This document shows, in pieces, positions 10,764 to 20,133 of a stretch of 64,000 bases of DNA. The first letter of the stretch is position 1. Each line of letters begins with the position of its first letter. The stretch is from Notospermus geniculatus (Eukaryota > Nemertea > Pilidiophora > Heteronemertea > Lineidae): NCBI GenBank assembly GCA_002633025.1, contig NMRB01000077.1:72898-136897 (forward strand), read 5' to 3'. The notes below the pieces were generated by a model. The model was not told the DNA's origin and did no database searches. It was given only the letters and a program-made list of their open reading frames with translations. The translations under genes and the position numbers were made by a program.

Positions 10764-11269
10764 CCTAATCCCCGCACTGATTCGAATCAAGAAACAATGC
10801 ACAGTCAGCTCAACTTGGCAGCCATTTTAGTGGGAAAACGTTTTCTTTGAAAGATCTCCGGAAATTTGGAGTATGGTCTCACTTCAGGTAGGTAACCCCA
10901 TCTACATTCTCCGATTTTTTATCTATAGATCATGAAATAATTCCTGATACGCTAAAAACCTGTATTTTGGCGATTGTGGAGTAAAAATACCCAGTCTGTC
11001 CTAGTGGGTTAGCGAAGCCTTCATATTCCCAGATAGGCCTACCCGTCAACAGCTGTCGCTCTCATTGTGCAAACAGCATTTTTACAAAAGAGTGCCGCCG
11101 GGGTACGAAAATCCTAGGCAGCCTTGTCTGAACTTTTTCTCAAAATGTCCCTTTTTGAATAGAATTCGTGAGATTTCGAGTCTGTTGATTGGGCCAAAAT
11201 GGCGCATCTGTTGATCAGCCCAACAAAATGGCGCCCACAGGCAAAAGTTCCCAGAGGAGAATTTCATTT

Positions 11270-11643
11270 CAAAATTGACCAACCATTTTATGCTACAACC
11301 AGTAGGCCTACACTCCAGAGAAAGGCCAGAGAAATGCAACTTTTTTGTACATTTTGCATAATTTGGAGTAGGATTTTGCCCCTGGCCTGACCCACGATCC
11401 ATTGTCAAAATTTGTGCGCGCAGGCTATGTTGCCTTAGGTTTCACTGTACATGTACATTCATTATTCAAAATTGACCAACCATTTTATGCTACAACCAGT
11501 TGGCCTACACTCCAGAGAAATGCAACTTTTTTGTACATTTTGCATAATTTGGAGTAGGATTTTGCCCCTGGCCTGACCCACGATCCATTGTCAAAATTTG
11601 TGCGCGCAGGCTATGTTGCCTTAGGTTTCACTGTACATTCATT
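11270..11643. repeat. Two-copy tandem duplication, unit about 190 bp
   Basis: Copy 1 (11270-11462) and copy 2 (11467-11643) both run from CAAAATTGACCAACCATTTT to TAGGTTTCACTGTACAT. Copy 2 lacks a 10-base GGCCAGAGAA-type doubling present in copy 1. The few differences suggest a recent event. Confidence 0.85.
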
Positions 11644-11864
11644 TGATTGGCCTGTCACCGCTGCTTTGCATACACAGCTTGCCTCCAATCCAGAAACAAA
11701 AGAGAGTTGCCATTTATTTTATTCGCCTCATGATCAATTTCATGAAAGCCAACCTCTCCGGTGTAACGTGCCACGGCCGTGTTTCTATACCATAGGCCGA
11801 GTTGATTGAGACGAGGGTCAGTTGGATCCATAGAATCCAAACATGCCAAAGGAAGCTACGAGCG

Positions 11865-11897
11865 TGACGTCACATTTGAGCGTGACAAGATGGCGGC
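11865..11897 (+). promoter_or_regulatory. Promoter-like pair: CRE followed by a YY1-type AAGATGGCGGC
   Basis: A perfect TGACGTCA (11865-11872) lies 14 bases before AAGATGGCGGC (11887-11897). This is an arrangement typical of animal housekeeping start sites. The ATG in the YY1 word opens a 53-codon frame (MAARMKIYNEF...) with no recognised relatives. The site probably marks the start of an unannotated transcript. Confidence 0.4.
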
Positions 11898-12156
11898 GAG
11901 GATGAAAATTTACAACGAATTTCATTTTTTCTTTTCCCCTTTTGCCATATTCCGGTGCAATTCAAGCGATGACAGGTCCATATATCGTCGTTCAAAATAT
12001 TTTTCAATTCGATTTCAATTCAATGATTTCTTTTGCCTTTCAAACTGAGCATTTTCGTCTTTCATTGTTTACTAACGAATTTCTTTGTTCAATTTTCCAG
12101 CCATCCCCAATGAAAAGTGATGAGAACTTGAGCAATATTGGTGTTGTGTGAGGAGG

Positions 12157-12329
12157 GGCATCTGAGGAACCACAGGCAGAATTTGAAGATTCCTCCGCGG
12201 TTGAATTTATGCCAGCCATGCAGTCTGATCGCCATCCCTTGCCAACAAATCCCCACACACAACACGGGAAGATCCTCACTGTGTCAAGACGAGCTGGCCT
12301 TGTTTCACCTCGATCGCTCTATGACTCGG
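12157..12329 (+). CDS. Possible exon of an unrecognised gene
   Basis: An open frame (EEPQAEFEDSSAVEFMP...SPRSLYDSG) runs for about 56 codons up to a donor-like TCGG|GTTAGT. A good acceptor, TTCAATTTTCCAG, lies upstream at 12103, but the frame entered from it meets a stop before this segment. The closest usable AG is weak. An AATAAA follows near 12468. I do not recognise the peptide; this could be a noncoding transcript fed by the promoter at 11865. Confidence 0.2.
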
Positions 12330-12885
12330 GTTAGTACGAAACTTATTTCTCCTGCCCTTGATGTGCAATGTACATAATTACATAGAAAGGACCACTGGTA
12401 GAGGAATAGGTACCAACTGGTTAATAGATATTTAGACACTGGTCAGATAATTTTGTTAATTTATCGCAATAAATGTTATCAGGTCCTCAATTTCTGTGAG
12501 TCCACCATGTTTCACGCTTGTTTCGTTGTGGGTTGACCATGATAATTTCAGGGTTTGGGGGTCCCGGTACTGAAAATATGAGGGGTAATTTCGCAGGATA
12601 TTTCAATGCCGCCACACTCCAAATCGGCGTAGTAATACATGCAACACCACCGGAAGACAGGCTTACATTTATGATACAGTCACTAGCAAACTTTCTCAAA
12701 CATTGAAAATTATTTTTCTCTTAATTATTGGTGTGTCAAACAGGATATTTAGTGCTTTTTACTCCTCTATGATAAATAAAAAAACGTTTTTTTAAGATCT
12801 ACTTTTATGTAACCCCGCGCTGATTGGTCAATTACTGGCACGTGACTTCATCCTTCATCAGACTGTTCAATTTATTAATTTTTTT

Positions 12886-13821
12886 NNNNNNNNNNNNNNN
12901 NNNNNNNNNNNNNNNNNNNNNNNNNNNNNNNNNNNNNNNNNNNNNNNNNNNNNNNNNNNNNNNNNNNNNNNNNNNNNNNNNNNNNNNNNNNNNNNNNNNN
13001 NNNNNNNNNNNNNNNNNNNNNNNNNNNNNNNNNNNNNNNNNNNNNNNNNNNNNNNNNNNNNNNNNNNNNNNNNNNNNNNNNNNNNNNNNNNNNNNNNNNN
13101 NNNNNNNNNNNNNNNNNNNNNNNNNNNNNNNNNNNNNNNNNNNNNNNNNNNNNNNNNNNNNNNNNNNNNNNNNNNNNNNNNNNNNNNNNNNNNNNNNNNN
13201 NNNNNNNNNNNNNNNNNNNNNNNNNNNNNNNNNNNNNNNNNNNNNNNNNNNNNNNNNNNNNNNNNNNNNNNNNNNNNNNNNNNNNNNNNNNNNNNNNNNN
13301 NNNNNNNNNNNNNNNNNNNNNNNNNNNNNNNNNNNNNNNNNNNNNNNNNNNNNNNNNNNNNNNNNNNNNNNNNNNNNNNNNNNNNNNNNNNNNNNNNNNN
13401 NNNNNNNNNNNNNNNNNNNNNNNNNNNNNNNNNNNNNNNNNNNNNNNNNNNNNNNNNNNNNNNNNNNNNNNNNNNNNNNNNNNNNNNNNNNNNNNNNNNN
13501 NNNNNNNNNNNNNNNNNNNNNNNNNNNNNNNNNNNNNNNNNNNNNNNNNNNNNNNNNNNNNNNNNNNNNNNNNNNNNNNNNNNNNNNNNNNNNNNNNNNN
13601 NNNNNNNNNNNNNNNNNNNNNNNNNNNNNNNNNNNNNNNNNNNNNNNNNNNNNNNNNNNNNNNNNNNNNNNNNNNNNNNNNNNNNNNNNNNNNNNNNNNN
13701 NNNNNNNNNNNNNNNNNNNNNNNNNNNNNNNNNNNNNNNNNNNNNNNNNNNNNNNNNNNNNNNNNNNNNNNNNNNNNNNNNNNNNNNNNNNNNNNNNNNN
13801 NNNNNNNNNNNNNNNNNNNNN
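12886..13821. other. Assembly gap (936 N)
   Basis: A run of N. It abuts a minisatellite, which probably stopped the assembly. Confidence 0.99.
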
Positions 13822-14156
13822 GTGGCAGCCTTTGTTTCGAGCTATCACAGTGCACTGACAGACCTCACCAGCATCATCGTGGCAGGCACTTTTGCTGCAC
13901 GACTGGACAAGACAAGGGCCAGGAGGAGAGAGGTGGCAGCCTTTGTTTCGAGCTATCACAGTGACAGACCTCATCGCGGGAGGCGCTTTTGCTGCACGAC
14001 TGGACAAGACAAGGGCCAGAAGGAGAGTGGTAGCAGCCTTTGTTTCGAGCTATCACAGTGACAGACCTCATCGCGGCAGACTGCACTTTTGCTGTACGAC
14101 TGGACAAGACAAGGGCCAGAAGGAGAGTGCGGGGCAGCCTTTGTTTCGAGGTATAC
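13822..14156. repeat. Minisatellite, about 100-bp unit, nearly four copies
   Basis: Units begin near 13822, 13933, 14029 and 14129. Each carries GCAGCCTTTGTTTCGAG, AGTGACAGACCTC, CTTTTGCTG and GACTGGACAAGACAAGGGCC. The last unit is interrupted by the hairpin pair at 14157-14430, and its remainder resumes after 14430. Confidence 0.85.
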
Positions 14157-14283
14157 GGCTGCGTTTAGCTGACACGCGGAATGCGGTATAGGGACGCGGA
14201 AACCCTGGCGGAAAGATATGTTGTATTCGAAAATGCATTGCATTTTCCGCAATCCGCATTCCGCGTGTCAGCTAAATGCAGCT
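14157..14283. mobile_element. Hairpin element, first of a tandem pair
   Basis: The left arm GCTGCGTTTAGCTGACACGC, continuing GGAATGCGG, pairs with the right arm CCGCATTCCGCGTGTCAGCT, continuing AAATGCAGC. The element sits inside the fourth minisatellite unit. Confidence 0.75.
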
Positions 14284-14286
14284 TTA

Positions 14287-14430
14287 AGCTGCGTTTACCA
14301 GACATCCGGAATGCGGTATAGGGACGCGGAATCCCCGGCGGAACGAGATATGTTGTATATGAAAGTGCATTGCATTTTCCGCTTCCGCGTTCCGCAATCC
14401 GCATTCCGCGTGTCAGCTAAACGTAGCTTT
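14287..14430. mobile_element. Hairpin element, second of a tandem pair
   Basis: Same family as the element directly before it. It has GCTGCGTTTACCAGACATCC at the left, and GCATTCCGCGTGTCAGCTAA then ACGTAGC at the right. Confidence 0.7.
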
Positions 14431-14737
14431 AGAGTGACAGCCCTCTCCGCCATCATGGTGGCAGCACTTTTGCTGAAGGTTACAAACCAGTAATTGACCA
14501 ATCAGGAATGTGCCAACCACATTCCAAAAGCTTAAGAAAATTGCTCTTTTCTAAGTCTTAAGTCTAAGAGATGGGCGGTTGCAGTATTTTTTAGTTTATA
14601 TTTCTTCCTTTCCGCTATGATGCGGGTGTAGGCCTAATCAGGTTTGTGCATGAGAGTACATTTGGCAATGACTATCATCAGTGCTATCACAGATGCTGTT
14701 AAACTGCGGGTTAAACTGACTTTTAATGAGGCATCAC

Positions 14738-14870
14738 CAGTATCTGTGCTCCATGGTTCCATAGTTGCTAATAATTTAATATCCATGGTCATCAACTGCC
14801 GACAACTGTGAGAGACAGGTTATAATAATAATAATAATAATTTATTATATTAAAGTGCTAAAATAAAGAA
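14738..14870. repeat. Uninterrupted copy of a local direct repeat ending in (ATA)n
   Basis: The sequence from TGTGCTCCATGGTTCCATAG through AACTGCCGACAACTGTGAGA to an (ATA)n run reappears at 14925-15345. There it carries a 305-bp insertion, so this copy shows the empty site (ATTTAATATCC). Confidence 0.8.
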
Positions 14871-14957
14871 AAGTCACTAAAGTAGCCACCTCAAAGGGGC
14901 TCGAAAACGACATCCTATACTACTTGTGCTCCATGGTCCATAGTTACTAATAATTTA

Positions 14958-15262
14958 AAGGTGCTCTAGTTCGAATTGTAAACATTACGGTTTGTTTATT
15001 TACATGGTTGATTATAATAGTTATTTTTTCTCGGACAGGTGGCAGCACCGTGTATACCAAAACATTAATGTTATCTATTTTTATATCTATCTTGATAAAT
15101 ACTAGTATTCTTGTAACTGAAATATATTTATGATTTTACGCTCAAAAACAAACAAAAAGTTGTGAAAGGCGAGGTTTAATTCGATTTTATCTGATTTGTT
15201 AGTACCAGAAGTTGACAATAGGTGGCACACCGTAATGTTTACATTTCGAACTAGAGCACCTT
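14958..15262. mobile_element. 305-bp terminal-inverted-repeat element with TA target-site duplication
   Basis: It begins AAGGTGCTCTAGTTCGAA and ends TTCGAACTAGAGCACCTT. The arms continue into TGTAAACATTACGG. TA lies on both sides (14956-14957, 15263-15264), and the empty site is seen in the sister repeat at 14738-14870. No transposase frame was found. A TA duplication is typical of Tc1/mariner-driven elements. Confidence 0.88.
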
Positions 15263-15301
15263 TAATATCCATGGCCATCAACTGCCGACAACTGTGAGAG
15301 A

Positions 15302-15997
15302 CAATAATAATAATAATAATTTATTATATTAAAGTGCTAAAATAATGATTTACATTTTCTAAGCACTGTACAATAATATAATGATCATAAGATACATTTA
15401 TAAGGTTTAGAAAAGGCAATTAAAAAGCAGAGGTAAAAAATGAAAATAAAACAATGTGCGGAGTAATGAAGTACATTGTATTAGTATACGTAAAAAAGTC
15501 ATCATGAATGTCAATTGAAGAAGTGCCGTTTAAAAAGTATTGTTTTCATATGCCTTTTGAATGTATTTGAATTTACATTTTCTAAGCACTGTACAATAAT
15601 ATAATGATCATAAGATACATTTATATGGTTTAGAAAAGGCAATTAAAAAGCAGAGGTAAAAATGAAAATAAAACAATGTGCAGAGTAAAAAAAGTCATCA
15701 TGAAAGTCAATTGAAGAAGTGCCGTGGTTTAAAAAGTATTGTTTTCATATGCCTTTTGAATGTATTTGTGCCAATGGGACCACGCATCCAAGGTGGAAGT
15801 GAATTCCACAGTCGCGGGGCCAGGTTCCCCAGGCAACGGTCTCCGAAAACACCCCTGGCACGTGGTATGGCTAGTAGCCCAATCGTCATCGAACGACCGA
15901 AGCCTGCGGCCCGGGTTGCTAGGCTATACCTGTTCGTTACCTGATCTCCAACTCTGAGACGGGCATATGGCTTGATTGGACTGGTACTTGTTTTCAA
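15302..15997 (-). mobile_element. 5'-truncated non-LTR retrotransposon (3' end)
   Basis: On the minus strand, 15707-15997 encodes the C-terminal end typical of CR1/Jockey-like reverse transcriptase ORFs: FGDRCLGNLAPRLWNSLP, then TFKRHMKTILF and a stop. A 3' untranslated part follows and ends in an (ATT)n microsatellite at about 15302-15320, the usual tail of such elements. About 200 bases of the 3' UTR are tandemly duplicated (15349-15569 and 15570-15770). The copy lacks all catalytic domains. Confidence 0.75.
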
Positions 15998-16065
15998 ACC
16001 TGTATCAGCATGGATACATGTAAATCAATTCCAGTTAAAAATATTGTCGAATCAAAACAAAATAA

Positions 16066-16216
16066 GGCTGCTTTTCAACGAGACGTTTGCGGGCGCGGAA
16101 TAGGAGGCGGACGCGGGTAGAAAAGATCGATCCAACGTATTTCCCTTTAGCTGTTTCACCCGCACCCGCGCCCGCCTCCCATTCCGCGCCCGCAAACGTC
16201 TCGTGGAAAAGCAGCC
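16066..16216. mobile_element. Tourist-like MITE with TAA target-site duplication
   Basis: The ends GGCTGCTTTTC and GAAAAGCAGCC are flanked by TAA at 16063-16065 and 16217-16219. The arms extend over about 55 bases (ACGAGACGTTTGCGGGCGCG and its inverse). A 3-bp TWA duplication with GG-starting ends is typical of PIF/Harbinger MITEs. Confidence 0.8.
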
Positions 16217-16359
16217 TAAGACAATTCAATCTGTGCTGGCAGAACGAGGCCTGATCCTCCTGGTAAAAATCTGAAAATCATGTCAGAGTAACCTTTCTAT
16301 CGTTAAGAATGGCAGTGACTGTTCGAACCCCACTATATCTCGGATGGTCCGACAGCAGC

Positions 16360-16563
16360 GGTAAACTGAATATACAGACCTTGTACAAGACAAGTTCTAA
16401 ACGTAACCCTAGCCCTAATCCTAACCGTAAACTTAATCCTTAAGCTAACCCTAACCCTTACCCTAACCTAATGCCCAATGTATAACCCAAATCCTAATGC
16501 TAATCCTAAGCCCTTACCCTAAACCAAATCCTAACAGTGTACGAAGTCTGTGTTCAGTTTACC
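16360..16563. mobile_element. Inverted-repeat element with telomere-like CCCTAA core
   Basis: The arms are GGTAAACTGAATATACAGAC and GTCTGTGTTCAGTTTACC. Between them lies about 150 bases of degenerate CCCTAA/CCTAAT repeats. Confidence 0.65.
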
Positions 16564-17404
16564 TTTTGCCATCTCGGTCCTGTCACAGGTTTGAGATTTC
16601 GCCACCAGTGTCTCTCACGATCATGGTGATGATAACGTCACCAGCTCTTTCGCGCACACGTGCAAGAAAGTAAAGAACAATACAGTAAGCAAAGAAAAAT
16701 ACTTAGGTACCAGTAATCATCATATTTTCAATATATTTTATTGTGTAGTTACACCTGTTTCATTTTTCCTTCTTACACTAGCAGTAAGGGTACATTCCTG
16801 AGAGAGATCCATTTCTTTTTTTAAAGCATATTTGACTTTATTAACACACTTCCATAATACATTTACAGAAGTATTAAGAAGAGGATTTGGCAGAAGGCTA
16901 AAAAGCCTATATAAGCCATCTCCTGAGACAAAAATTAAATCAACGTGTAGGTAGTATAGTGGAAGAGTACAACAGGGTAACAAAAGAAAAAGAGAGGCCT
17001 ACCCCCGGCACAAATGGCTCTTGTAAGGAAGAAGTATAAACAGTTAAGAAACATAGTAATACATACATGTAGATCCATTTCTGTTCTTCTCTCATTTATT
17101 GTACTTTTCACCGTTTAGATGTAATACTGAAGTATCTACTGTAAAAATAAACATTTGTAATTTGTAAATCGTGCATTTCAGCTTCTCCATAGTCCAGCGT
17201 GACCATCATTTGGAATGCAATGTAGCTCGTCGTGACACTCGGAAAGGAAACGAATGTTTTAGGCCTACACAACAAGTTGTTGAATAATTAAAATATATCA
17301 GACATTTTTGATAGACTTTCACGCAAAAACTAACATTTCAGCGTCCGTTGGCGGAGACAACTTTACCTACGTAGCGAATTCTGTGATATTTTCCTCCTTG
17401 CAGT
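16564..17404. other. Intergenic stretch, no recognised gene
   Basis: AT-rich sequence with AATAAA near 17147. No repeat or coding family was identified. Confidence 0.4.
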
Positions 17405-17737
17405 ATGGACGTTTCTTGTGAACAACAATACAGGATGATGGACTTTTCTCTTTATGTGACTCCGTTTCAAACTGGATTGGAAATTGATGGACTAGATATG
17501 GATGGAGGAGCAATTATAGATGTTTGTGCGGACTGTTCAAAGTTTAGTGTGACGTGGATGGAGGAGAGGCTATCTTGTTTAAAGCTGAAGACCATATATA
17601 TGGGCCATCTTCGAACGTTTATACTATATTATTTAAATGTAACATGTTTTAAGGCATGGTTTCATCTATGTGCATGTTTTAATGAACCCACGAATTATTA
17701 TAAATTGATAAATATATCAGTGCAGAGGGCGTGTTGA
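17405..17737 (+). CDS. Unrecognised open reading frame, 110 codons
   Basis: The frame starts at ATG directly after an acceptor-like TTTTCCTCCTTGCAG. It reads MDVSCEQQYRMMDFSLYVTP... with an acidic middle (EIDGLDMDGG) and two CxxC-like cysteines (CADC). The last third is hydrophobic and AT-driven, so a real exon would probably end near codon 60. I do not recognise the family and see no partner exon with matching phase. It may be chance or a fragment of a mobile-element gene. Confidence 0.25.
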   Translation: MDVSCEQQYRMMDFSLYVTPFQTGLEIDGLDMDGGAIIDVCADCSKFSVTWMEERLSCLKLKTIYMGHLRTFILYYLNVTCFKAWFHLCACFNEPTNYYKLINISVQRAC

Positions 17738-18238
17738 CACTTAAGAACGGCCTGTTTTCAGGCCTTTGTAGGCCTATGACGCACCCTCTACACTGACATT
17801 TTATTCTATTCTTTCAGGTTGTGATGCAGTTACTCTATGATGGAGACATGCTATCGAATTTGAAGAGGTCCATTTCCCACCACCTAAACCGTCTGCGATT
17901 CCTTATCCTGCTACATGTTAGAAAGATCCACAACCGCCATGCAGTCATCCCGTTCATTGTTGGTTGATACACTGCAAATCCATGGATGTCAAAAGACCAT
18001 TTCACAGCACCAGCTCTGTTTCTCAACAGACATCACTTTTTAGAATACTATCAGAAAATATGTATTTTAATGTTCAGGCACTAATAAACTTGCTATAAAA
18101 CATAGAAAATATTGCCATCTTTCCACCAGTTCACCGCCTTTGGAACTGATCTTCCGGTCACACAGGAATCATGGAGCTAAGCTCCATGCTTTGACCAAAA
18201 TAGACGATATCACTCCAAAAGAGGGCGCGCATCATGAC
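17734..18238. repeat. Segmental repeat copy 1 (about 500 bp)
   Basis: It shares near-identity with 19638-20133 from TTGACACTTAAGAACGGCCT to ATCACTCCAAAAGAG. It includes an acceptor-like TTCTATTCTTTCAG|GTTGTGATG, a 49-codon frame after that acceptor, and an AATAAA. Confidence 0.85.
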
Positions 18239-18389
18239 TTGATCAGTACAGACAAAACATCATCAGTGACATTAATGAGCATCCATAAAGTGTGTAGTTT
18301 ACAGAGCTTTATGTAATTTTGGTGATGAATTCAAGATCAAAGATTATACCTCCTGAAACTGCCTGATTTCCAAGTAAAATCCCTTGTTC

Positions 18390-18682
18390 ACTTTCGTCTT
18401 GGCACAATAAACTTCCTGGTGTAGTAAGCAGAAATAGAAATGGGGACCATGAAAATTCAGTTTGTCAGCTTTGTGATAAAGAAGATACAGGTGAAGAGTT
18501 TCATTATCTCCTTGTTTGTCCATACATGTATTTTAAAGATATCAGATTAAAACATCTACGTGCAGATCGTTTTTTCTTGTTTCATCATGTGTTACTTGAC
18601 CTCATTGTTGTATTTTCACTTGTTCAACTCATGCACTCTTGCACCTTTACTAAGGTCTGAGTTAATAAAATCTTATCTTATC
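18390..18682 (+). mobile_element. 3' fragment of a non-LTR retrotransposon
   Basis: A plus-strand frame reads CQLCDKEDTGEEFHYLLVCP, the cysteine/histidine motif at the C-terminus of many non-LTR reverse transcriptase ORFs. A short UTR and a (TCTTA)n tail follow at about 18670-18682. Most of the element is missing. Confidence 0.7.
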
Positions 18683-18708
18683 GCAAGTAGGCCTATTAAA
18701 CAGCGTTA

Positions 18709-18950
18709 AGCCTAGTTTATACTTCGACGCGAGTCAATCGGCGTCTGACGCACGATCAAATCTGGACGCCGACTTCGCAGAATTGATTCAGTCCAGCGTA
18801 CTTTAGCGACGGCGACCCGTTATGAAATTACTCAAGTAATTACAGCCTCGCGATTGGATGCCGACCAAATCGCACGACGGGGTCGGCGTCGAACGCAAGA
18901 TCGCGCGTCGGTCGCCGGCGATGGTCGTGCGTCGAAGTGTAAACAAGGCT
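18709..18950. mobile_element. 242-bp Tourist-like MITE with TTA target-site duplication
   Basis: The ends AGCCTAGTTTATACTTCGAC and GTCGAAGTGTAAACAAGGCT are inverse with few mismatches. TTA flanks both sides (18706-18708, 18951-18953). The inside is GC-rich, unlike its surroundings. Confidence 0.75.
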
Positions 18951-19184
18951 TTAGAAGGCACGACCAAATATGCATGTAACGAAATGACCAAATGCATGTA
19001 AGGCAATAAAAAAAACTTGTTTCTCATTCAATTTTCCTCTGAGACAGGTGCGCGAGGTAGCTTTTTTTATTTTCTTGATTTTTTTTAATTTTGAAATTGA
19101 CTAATTTTTATAAAAAAGAGAGACCCTTCATTGCAGATATTCTGCATGTTTCCACATGAACATGTTTCTTGGTGGGTGAGAAAG

Positions 19185-19328
19185 CAGGGGCGTAGCTAGC
19201 TTTTTTGGCCTGGGGGGCAAAAGACCATATTTTGCTAATTTTCGGTCAAAATATGCATGAAAAACACATTTTTCCGGACCACCTGGGGGGCATAAGCCCC
19301 CTGCCCCCCCCCGCTAGCTACGCCTCTG
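19185..19328. mobile_element. 144-bp inverted-repeat element with 5-bp duplication
   Basis: The ends CAGGGGCGTAGCTAGC and GCTAGCTACGCCTCTG are complementary. GAAAG flanks both ends (19180-19184, 19329-19333). The inside has GGGGGGCA blocks facing their complement. Confidence 0.7.
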
Positions 19329-19637
19329 GAAAGGACTGGGAATCTTGGGAAAGGCCCATTCTGAGTAGTTGGCTCTAGGGTCGGTAACTGACCCCACCCT
19401 GGAGGATCTTCTACCTTTCTGTAAGGGCCTTGCTAAGCTTCCCTGCCCTTCTCACCCCCCAGGGAAGACAAGTGGAAGTGCCTGTGGTTATTCCTCCAGG
19501 GTTAGTAGTAATTACCGACAAGAACAAACATTCAAAAGTAAGGCTATTAGAAATTTTGACTGGAATTGCACACCATCCTTTCAAATTTGTGTGTTTTGTC
19601 CAATTTGCAAAATGAACACAGCATGCTCACCACCACA

Positions 19638-20133
19638 TTGACACTTAAGAACGGCCTGTTTTCAGGCCTTTGTAGGCCTATGACGCACCCTCTGCACTGA
19701 AATTTTATTCTATTCTTTCAGGTTGTGATCAGTTACTCTATGATGGAGACATGCTATCGAATTTGAAGAGGTCCTTTTCCCACCACCTAAACCGTCTGTC
19801 CTTATCCTGCTACATGTTAGAAAGATCCACAACCTCCATGCAGTCATCCCGTTCATTGTTGGTTGATACACTGCAAATCCATTGATGTCAAAAGACCATT
19901 TCGCAGCACCAGCCCTGTTTCTCAACAGACATCACTTTTTAGAATACTATCAGAAAATATGTATTTCAATGTTCAGGCACTAATAAACTTGCTATAAAAC
20001 ATAGAAAATATTGTCATCTTTCCACCCGGTCTTTCCACCAGTTCACCGCCTTTGGAGCTGATCTTCCGGTCACACAGGACTAAGCTCTCCGACCAAAATA
20101 TACGATATCACTCCAAAAGAGTGCGCGCATGAC
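19638..20133. repeat. Segmental repeat copy 2
   Basis: This is a second copy of 17734-18238. It lacks one G in GTGATGCAG and carries a short deletion in CCGTCTGCGATTCC. These changes break the 49-codon frame present in copy 1. Confidence 0.85.

Larger units (their letters stand above)
12820..14505. repeat. 19-bp inverted repeat enclosing the gap and minisatellite
   Basis: CTGATTGGTCAATTACTGG (12820-12838) reappears exactly inverted at 14487-14505. Between the arms lie the assembly gap, a minisatellite and two hairpin elements. The arms may be the ends of a larger element whose middle is unsequenced. Confidence 0.55.

Noticed and set aside
12824-14007. Long frames across the N gap on both strands
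   Set aside because: Unknown bases cannot show stops, so the frames are artefacts.
15678-15957. Plus-strand frames at 15678-15957
   Set aside because: They are antisense to the non-LTR reverse transcriptase fragment that explains the region.
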